Origin: Daphnia carinata | Taxonomy: Eukaryota; Arthropoda; Branchiopoda; Diplostraca; Daphniidae | Assembly: GCF_022539665.2 (NCBI RefSeq) | Contig: NC_081333.1 | Coordinates: 6,694,971 to 6,758,970, forward strand | DNA length: 64,000 bases | Direction: 5' to 3' | Shown here: in pieces, positions 57,165-64,000 of the stretch | Layout of the letters: every line of letters begins with the position of its first letter | Position numbering within the stretch: the stretch's first letter is position 1 | Program-made: the position numbers and the translations under genes | Notes under the pieces: generated by a model | What the model saw: the letters and a program-made list of their open reading frames with translations, nothing else | Database searches by the model: none | Told to the model about the DNA's origin: nothing

Positions 57165-57630
57165 TCTAAATCTCTTGTTTTACTTTTCTCTGTTTAGACC
57201 CAATGAATGCATGCAATGTCTTAGTTTATGTCGTAACGTGCATGCACCGTTACAGAACGACTTTCAGTCACGAACTGACACTGTTCACAGAGATCTTGGA
57301 CGTTAGTATCAATCGAAAAAACGAATGAAAGCATAGTTAGGATCGATCTCGCCAGATGCCAGTGTCGACGTATAATCAAACCGGTAAACAAATAAATAGA
57401 AATATGTCGAAACAGCATAAAGGGAGTATGATTACCAGTATATACTAGGAACTGATAAAAGTTGATTAAATTTTTGTTGACTCATATTTCACCTCAGCTA
57501 GGCAGGAAGAGCGTTTTTTTTTCTTTGCAAGTAGTCATTTGGGGCTTAATTTGCCCAGAACCACAAGTTACCTAAGTCTTATTTCTCGTAATCCACTAAC
57601 CTACCAATTCACGGGGGAAATCACTCCACA
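57165..57630. promoter_or_regulatory. Shared divergent promoter region
   Basis: The start codons of AMP deaminase (minus) and the TRAFD1-like gene (plus) are only 466 bases apart, so both 5' UTRs and promoters must fit here. I see no TATA box at a convincing place for either gene. Confidence 0.5.
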
Positions 57631-60431
57631 ATGGCTGATGAAACATCATTTTGCAAGCATTGGTAACTAGCCAACAACTAGTCTTTATTTGGTTTTCTTG
57701 GTTTCTGGTACATCAACTACTTGTCTATATGTTTTATCATTATTGGATGTTGTGGTTTATTTTACATTGAAAGGGGAACATAATTCTGGGAATTTTTACA
57801 GTTCTTATATTTACTCTTACCTAGCAAACGATCTGTGTCCTCGGCAACCTTCACCCTACATTCAACTCACTGTGAAAGATTCATACAAATATGCCTAAGC
57901 TGCCAAGAACCCATTCCCAAAGCTCAGATGGAGCAGCATACAAATGATGTTCATAAAGTAATTGACTGCAAGGATTGCAAAGAGAAAATAGAGAGAGGGG
58001 CTGAAAATGATCATATGGTTAGTATTCAAATTTCAGATCCAAAATGAAGGTTTAATAAACATGGTCATGGTAGTCATCCTGAATTTTTCATAGGCCAATC
58101 ACTGTGCCAAAAGACTCATCCCATGTGGATACTGTGAAATGCAATGTACCGCTGCTACAATACAAGGCCATGAACTTGCTTGTGGGAGCAGGACTGAAAT
58201 GTGTGACATATGCAAAAATCACATTCTTATTCGAATGTTAAAGACTCATGAGGAACTGCACAAGGGCAGCAGCATAAAACCTACTGATCAACTTAAAAGC
58301 ATGGATAAAACAAGTGGGATTAAAGAAGTATTATCATCAAATTTGGAATCAGAAATGGCTGTTCCAAAGTTTCGTAATGTAGTCTGTCAAAATATCTTAC
58401 AAGCTTCTGCTGCTTTACCCAGCATACAGCATTCAGAAACAAAGAGTAATATTTGCTGTTTCATTGCCTGACACATACTAATAAATGTCATATTTTATTT
58501 CTGTATGGAATGTCTGTAGAAAAATGTGATACCTTTGCACATGGAATGGAGGATAAGGAAAAATGTCTTCTTCCGTGTGAATTTTGTGGAACATTGTACT
58601 TTGCTGACCAATTAGAGAAGCATCAAATGGCATGCAATTGGAACAAAGGAAGTTATCCTCGTAGCGAGGCGCGTGCCACGTCTGAACAACCTACCAGTTC
58701 TTCTCCCACATTTGACAGAGAAGGTAATAGAGCAATCTGATGTTGTAGTGAATCATGTTATTTATCAGAGTGTAACTGTTGTTCTCATTCAACTGAACAT
58801 AGTAGGTTCTTTCAACAAAGACGAAGAATACTGGTCTCGTTATGTGGTAGCTTCTTCAAATACGAAGGGAAGCATGGTTGAAGAAGAAATTAGTATTCCG
58901 TGCGAAATCTGTGGAATTCCATTTCCGATGTCATGTTTAGAGCTTCATGAGGTGCTAAAATTAGATTTTGTCGTATATGCATTTTGTAAATCTTTTAACA
59001 TAACAGATTGCATGCAAATTTTCGAGCATGTCTACCCAGACTGAAGTCCCCGTACACGGAAAAGAATCCTCAACGCAACGTCCAGCAAGCCCTTACGAAG
59101 TTGATAGCGATTACTGGTCCCAGTACACGGCTGTAGCGTCTGCTGATGAAGAAGACATAGCTGTAGAGGAAATAAGTATCCCATGCGAAAATTGTGGAAC
59201 GCCTTTTCCCATATCATCTTTGGACATCCACGAAGTTTTTAAATTGAGATCGCTCTATTCTCTGAACCTGAACTACAATTTCTTCTACTTATTCATAGAT
59301 ATCTTGCAAATTTTCAAAAGATGCCACCAAAAGCGGAAAAACAAGTCAAATGAAAGAGAAAATAGGATCAGTAGATTCGACACCCTTACGTCATAATACG
59401 CCAGCATTTCTACCGTGCTCTTTCTGCAATGTTGTTATTTCATCAAGCACTTTGGATATGCATGAGGTACTGTGCGCTTAGTCCTCATCTAAACACATCA
59501 GCAACAATTTTACATTTTAGGCTAGATGTCGTTCGTTCTCTGAGCAGCAACAATTACGTCGTTCGCTACGTACTAAAGTACAACCCGCCCTCAAGAAAGA
59601 TCCGCCAAAAAATACCCGCATAGAAAACGGTGTTCAGCGTACTGTACGCAATAATGCCCTCTTGGCTACTGAAAACCGTTTACCGACAACTCCCAAGATT
59701 CAGCAGTCCCAGTACGCCGTTATTCAACTTCCAAACGGACAAGAAATCTTGAAGAAACGGAATCCGTCTTTTGGTCCAAATGAAATAAATATTGGCCATG
59801 TCTTGGGTCACGGGCAACCCCAAGAACTTAGGGATGATGATACATCGATTCTACATACGGCTGTCTATACTAATCGCAGCAATGGTTTTGGAGGTTCCAA
59901 CTTTGACCTCAAGCCTAACGGGATGGAAACGAAAAAAAGCATGTTTAATGAATACGATCACCAAAAGCATCCAGCACCGATGAACTGTGCTAAAAAAAGT
60001 GACGCATCAGGGGTTATTCAAAAAGGGAATCGTGCGCAGAAAAATAATGGGATAGCTGCAACTGATCACAACGTTGGAATGCGCTTTACCAAAAAGCCCA
60101 ACGCTGCATTCAAGAATTATGTTTACCAACCCGATCCAGAAAATAAGCTTGGCGGAGGAAATAGCCCTGCCCGTGATAGACGCGAACCCCGAAATGCGAT
60201 GGCCCCGGAATTTTATTTCCGAACGGAAAATCCTGCAGAGGTCGGTCACCAGAATCAAAGAAACGGCGAAATTGTTGGCGATATTCAACAAAATGCAAGG
60301 TATGTTTTGTTTTTCCTGATCAACTAATAAGTATATTATCCTTATTTTGGATAAATTTTTTATTAAGGGATTACAACAATTCTCTTGGGGCGAGACCCAA
60401 GCGGCCTCAAAGACCGGCAGACAAGTTTTAA
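57631..60431 (+). CDS. TRAFD1-like zinc-finger protein
   Basis: Nine exons, 57631-57662, 57825-58017, 58094-58445, 58520-58723, 58806-58951, 59007-59234, 59299-59466, 59521-60299 and 60368-60431, give 721 residues. The N terminus follows the TRAFD1/FLN29 pattern of closely packed Cys/His fingers: FCKHC..HSTHC (7-27), ICLSCQEPIPKAQMEQH, DCKDCKEKI, IPCGYCEMQC..HELACGSRTEMCDIC. A further finger, LPCEFCGTLYFADQLEKHQMAC, comes from exon 4. Three more finger modules follow, each split by a phase-0 intron between its His and last Cys: CEICG..HE|IAC, CENCG..HE|ISC and CSFCN..HE|ARC. The C-terminal third is polar and disordered-looking, ending RPKRPQRPADKF. TRAFD1 restrains Toll/RIG-I-type signalling in mammals; a similar role here is inference. 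The second exon start fits a Cys codon split TG|C. Confidence 0.85.
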
Positions 60432-60818
60432 AGTGAAACCCTTATTTCTTATCCTTGGAGCTCATTTTGTGCCAATGCTTATTCTTCTATTCAGCACAAA
60501 TTCGCGTGATTCGAAGCCTCTTGTCAATAATATCGTAAGAATTTTGTCGGGTAACTAACAAATAGGGCGTCAAAGAATTATAGTTAACAAAGAATTTTTC
60601 GTTCCGTTTTTGAAACTTCGGTGGTGGGCATCAAGTTATGTTGTATTATTGTTAAATGATTCTCAATACAGAAATCTGTCTCAGAACGTCACACAAGCAT
60701 ACCAAATAAGAAGAAAAACGTAGCAAATAATCAGTCATCTTCAGAAAAAACAGAAGTTGGCCACACATAGTACGGCAAACAAACGGGGATGATCCACGAA
60801 AACGAGCGATGAGTTTTA

Positions 60819-61371
60819 CTACGATGGCGAATCCGTAGAATGTTGGGGCCTGACATTCAACGAAAGCGATCGTCTACGCCTAGCTTTCAAAGAAGACTTG
60901 TCCTTGCCTTTCTTTCCTGTCCCTTTGTCGGCTCCCGATTTCTTTTTCGCATGAGATCTGTCAACGCATCCGCTTTTAACATACTTGTCCGGTTGGCCAT
61001 CGTGGCCATTCGCTCCAAAAATGGGAAGCATGAGTTGAATGCAGTGGTCACCCGTTCCAGGACGACAAATAATTTTGGGAATCCTCAGCAATGTTGGAAT
61101 TCCGGTTATGTTGAGATGGTCGTAAAGTAATTCTCCCGCACACCGTGTTGTGTTCTTCTGCATTTTCAGAGCTTTCGACAGTTTCAACGAGTTCGGTTTG
61201 CGTTGGCAATATCTGTAATTTTGCAATGAATTTCTCTTATTAGTGCAATGCGCTGGGATGAGCGAACATGCAAAAGACAATTGTTTAATACTTAGATTTG
61301 GAGGCGAAGGCATTTGTGAAAAGCGAAGTCAGAAGAATGATTGCAATCAACCAATGAGTATTCATCTTCAT
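60819..61371 (-). CDS. Unknown secreted cysteine-containing protein
   Basis: Two minus-strand exons, 61371-61292 and 61212-60819, code 157 residues. Residues 1-24 form a clear signal peptide (MKMNTHWLIAIILLTSLFTN, then AFAS). The mature part has five Cys (29, 51, 76, 84, 109), two N-glycosylation sequons (NTT 47-49, NIT 61-63), a Lys-rich stretch (KKKSGADKGTGKKGK) and a furin-like site KARRRRS at 136-142 that would free a C-terminal peptide of about 16 residues. An odd Cys number suggests a disulfide-linked dimer or processing. I do not recognise the family. A TATA box lies 137-142 bases upstream. It could be a growth-factor-like ligand, a toxin-like or matrix peptide, or a prohormone; none is established. 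Confidence 0.65.
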
Positions 61372-61507
61372 TGTACGTTTACGGTCTTCTAGTCTGAATT
61401 TGAGTATCTACAGTAATGCGACTAGCATTGGCTACTCTCAAAAGCAGAAATGTACACTAAAAGAGACACACAAGCGTATGATACCCAAACAGTCGAACTA
61501 CATTGCC

Positions 61508-61513
61508 TTTATA
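61508..61513 (-). promoter_or_regulatory. TATA box of the secreted-protein gene
   Basis: TATAAA on the minus strand, with a TCAT initiator-like site about 33 bases downstream (A at 61480). This predicts a 5' UTR of about 110 bases before the ATG at 61371. Confidence 0.5.
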
Positions 61514-62255
61514 GCTCAATAAAGACCGCGAATCTATGCAATCAAGAGTTATCCCGAAATGGGAGTATTTCCCCTTTCACGTATCCGGTACTTTTTTATT
61601 AACACTTTTTGGTATAAAGATTGTAGTAGCTTTTATTTATTGTAGTGGGAGACGCTAGGGGAGGTGGTACGGACAGAGGTTGTTATAGAGCTGAAAAAGG
61701 CAAACATAAAGATAACGTATTACGTGATAAGGAATTCAGTTAAAACTCCGGTATATACCAAATCCCCAATATGATAGGCACTCACAACAGGTAATTTTGC
61801 GGACTTAACCATTTTTTTTTTCAAATTTCTCGTTTGATAAAATATAAAACTAAGGATATGATCTCAAGTATTCTAAACATGGGATTATCAAGATTAAGAA
61901 ATTGTTATTCGAAAGCAAAGGGTTCGCGTTGATATAAGGAAAACTAATTGATGTATCTGGTTTGTTACTACTTCAGTCGTCTACAGTTACCATTTTTTGT
62001 TTTATACGAATAATAACATACATTTTACGTATAACATGGGTATAAGTATGATTGATAATATTTTTACTTTTGGCAAAATTTCTTTAAAATTTTTTAAATC
62101 AAAAGACATTTAACGTAACTCAAGGCGATTGGATTTCTGTTTCATTAAGCCTTTTAAAAACCAATTTTGATGGCGTGTAGTTGTGGACGAAGATAAACGT
62201 AGGCGACTTGGGTAACCAAGAAGATTACGCAACAAAGTTGTATGAGGATGACAAA

Positions 62256-62454
62256 TCAGTTCAACAGGCAGGGTTCTACAAAGCTGTAATAATAACTGGA
62301 TATAAATGATATTGAAAAAGTAGGTCGAATGTTTCGTAGTTAGATAACATTTTTCCGTTGATTGCGAGCCTGTCCATAAAGAGAGCAGCTCCATGACAGT
62401 GAAATTTCGCGTAATCAGCATACTGTTCACGGATAGCTCTCTTTGTAGTCAAGG
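62256..62454 (-). other. Doubtful exon pair of an unrecognised minus-strand gene
   Basis: Minus-strand 62454-62349 is open for 34 codons between an AG acceptor and a GTTATC donor, and reads like ordinary protein (REQYADYAKFHCHGAALFMD). A 65-base intron with a pyrimidine-rich 3' end (TTATTACAG) would lead to 62283-62256, ending after VEPCLLN. Another frame beyond the same acceptor stays open for 57 codons. No family is recognised and no upstream exon could be placed, so this may be a gene remnant or chance. Confidence 0.2.
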
Positions 62455-64000
62455 CTCAATGCAGACACGTGAAGGGTGCGTGATCAGCCAAACCCGATTC
62501 AGCGTAGAGGACAAAGAATTTGAATACACAAATGACAATAAATGGTTGCATCCACGTTACAAAGAAATCTTAACAGATGGGTTGGTCGTATGGGGCTATA
62601 CACGGAACTGCAAAGGTGGCACGGAGTAAACTTGTGCACTGGAAGTGGTAATCCTTATTTTTGCCCAATACCGTCGACTATATATACTACGAAAGCTGGT
62701 ACGTGAGGAAGCATAAACATTGGTCATTGTTTCCGCATTTCAATTAGCAGGGTGTTGGGTGAGCTTGGTGGAGAGGGTGGGTTGGAGATTCCGACAGAAA
62801 ATCAGAAAGGTGTGTGCCTGTTGGCAGCGAAGGAGACGGGGAAGAAACTATAGCTTTGCTTATACACGTTGCCTGATGATGAAGCAGGAAACGAACTTGA
62901 AGAGGGGAAAGAGAATCCCCTTCCTTTCTTTTTCTTTTATTTTTAACAGAGGAATTAATCTGATCTTCGTAAGAATTTTTTTCTCTTGCTTTCTGTTACA
63001 TAGTGCCTTGTACAAAAGCTCTATGTTTCGTTCTTAGTTTATCACATTTGCTGTGATATTTGCTAAGTATTCCAAGCTTAGGTAAAATGAATCATTCAAT
63101 TCTCCGTATGGAACTTTGCGCACACGGTGAAAAATGGGAACGAAGATGATTCTGGCATACAGCTCCCTAAGTTGCTCCACTCGCAAACACTTGTATGATG
63201 TAAGAAAATTTGCGATTTAAAAACGAAATTTTATTTCTTGCTAACAGAGGATGTACTGGAGGTTGCAGAAAAATGTGTCAGGTATGGTAAACCAAGTATA
63301 AGGAAAAACGCCCTTTTTTCCGCAATACACTGTACAACACATGCTGGTGACTTGTTACGTTTTGGAAAGCTAGGTTAATGGAAGTTTGTTCTGTCTGGCA
63401 ATGATTTGTTACAGCAGTTTTAATGAAAATGAAAATTCAAAATTCTTGATTTTGGTTACGGAAGCGAGAGTTCTAATAGAAATAATGCCTCGAAAATCAG
63501 CTACTGTTGAACATTTAGTAAGTACAGTATAGAACGGCCTTTTAGTAAATTAACGAATATATTTAGCATTGTATTTAAGAAAAGGTCCGAAATTTAACTG
63601 CAGCATAAGTACCTACATCAAAGAAACAAGGGGCATAGTAGCAAGTAACACGGTCCCAATTGCTTTTCTGTCAGCACAAAACATTTGCACCCTCCGTAAG
63701 AATTCACACCCTGCCAATTTTGAACTGCAAGAAGTTGTTCAACAATCAACATTGAGTCGAACTTTGTCAGCAAATTCGGTTTTAATGTTTTAACCGATCG
63801 TGCCCACAATAGATTCTGTTTTGAAAATAAATTAAAGACATTCCCAGCTTTATTATTTTTTTTTTTTTCTTTTCTTTTTCTTCTTTTTCATTTTCTTTTT
63901 CCCCCTTCCCATCGCAATGCCCACCCGACACGTCAGGTGAGAGAGCAGATGAGAAACATCCATATGCACACAATGGCCGGGTGCGGTGGGAGCGCCTGAG
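62455..64000. other. Right-hand end, no supported gene
   Basis: Several frames of 60-105 codons occur on both strands (for example 62720-63037 and 63569-63793), but they lack domain motifs and coding composition. A long pyrimidine tract (T, then CTTTT repeats) is at about 63850-63905. Nothing else is seen. Confidence 0.4.

Noticed and set aside
62393-62629. 78-codon plus-strand frame
   Set aside because: It has no recognisable family, overlaps the better-looking minus-strand segment, and has no splice partners or poly(A) signal.

Overview
The window reads as nuclear DNA of an arthropod, most likely a branchiopod crustacean of the Daphnia type. Genes are split by many short GT-AG introns (often 60-100 bp), the intergenic DNA is AT-rich, and the recognisable genes are those of an arthropod: POMT2/twisted, winged eye/BAHD1, AMP deaminase and a shroud-like dehydrogenase. 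The organism is an inference from gene content and intron size. Gene models were spliced by eye from reading frame, splice sites and family conservation. No transcript data or database search was available.

Layout. 1-12.3 kb: three head-to-tail genes for protein O-mannosyltransferase 2 (POMT2), the first cut by the window edge. All three have open frames across every junction. 13.7-19.4 kb, minus strand: a membrane-anchored short-chain dehydrogenase with a 4.5 kb first intron, possibly the ecdysteroid gene shroud. 19.4-26.4 kb: no convincing gene. 26.4-40.5 kb, plus strand: a BAH-domain chromatin gene of the winged eye/BAHD1 family, with a probable initiator, a 5' UTR exon and a long first intron. 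43-49.7 kb, plus strand: a small gene with two alternative 3' ends coding a Trp/Tyr/Arg-rich protein that may be a thick-filament component (unproven). 49.8-57.2 kb, minus strand: AMP deaminase, 16 coding exons. 57.6-60.4 kb, plus strand: a TRAFD1-like zinc-finger gene with tandemly duplicated finger exons. 60.8-61.4 kb, minus strand: a two-exon gene for an unknown secreted cysteine-containing protein. 61.5-64 kb: one doubtful exon pair only.

Apart from the POMT2 array the genes do not form one pathway. POMT2 works in the ER membrane with POMT1 to start O-mannosyl glycans. The BAH protein acts on chromatin. AMP deaminase acts in the purine nucleotide cycle. The TRAFD1-like protein probably modulates innate signalling. 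The points most worth following up are the POMT2 array with a divergent middle copy, the altered cofactor motifs of the dehydrogenase, the alternative terminal exons of the 44.9-48.8 kb gene, the duplicated zinc-finger exons, and the unknown secreted protein.
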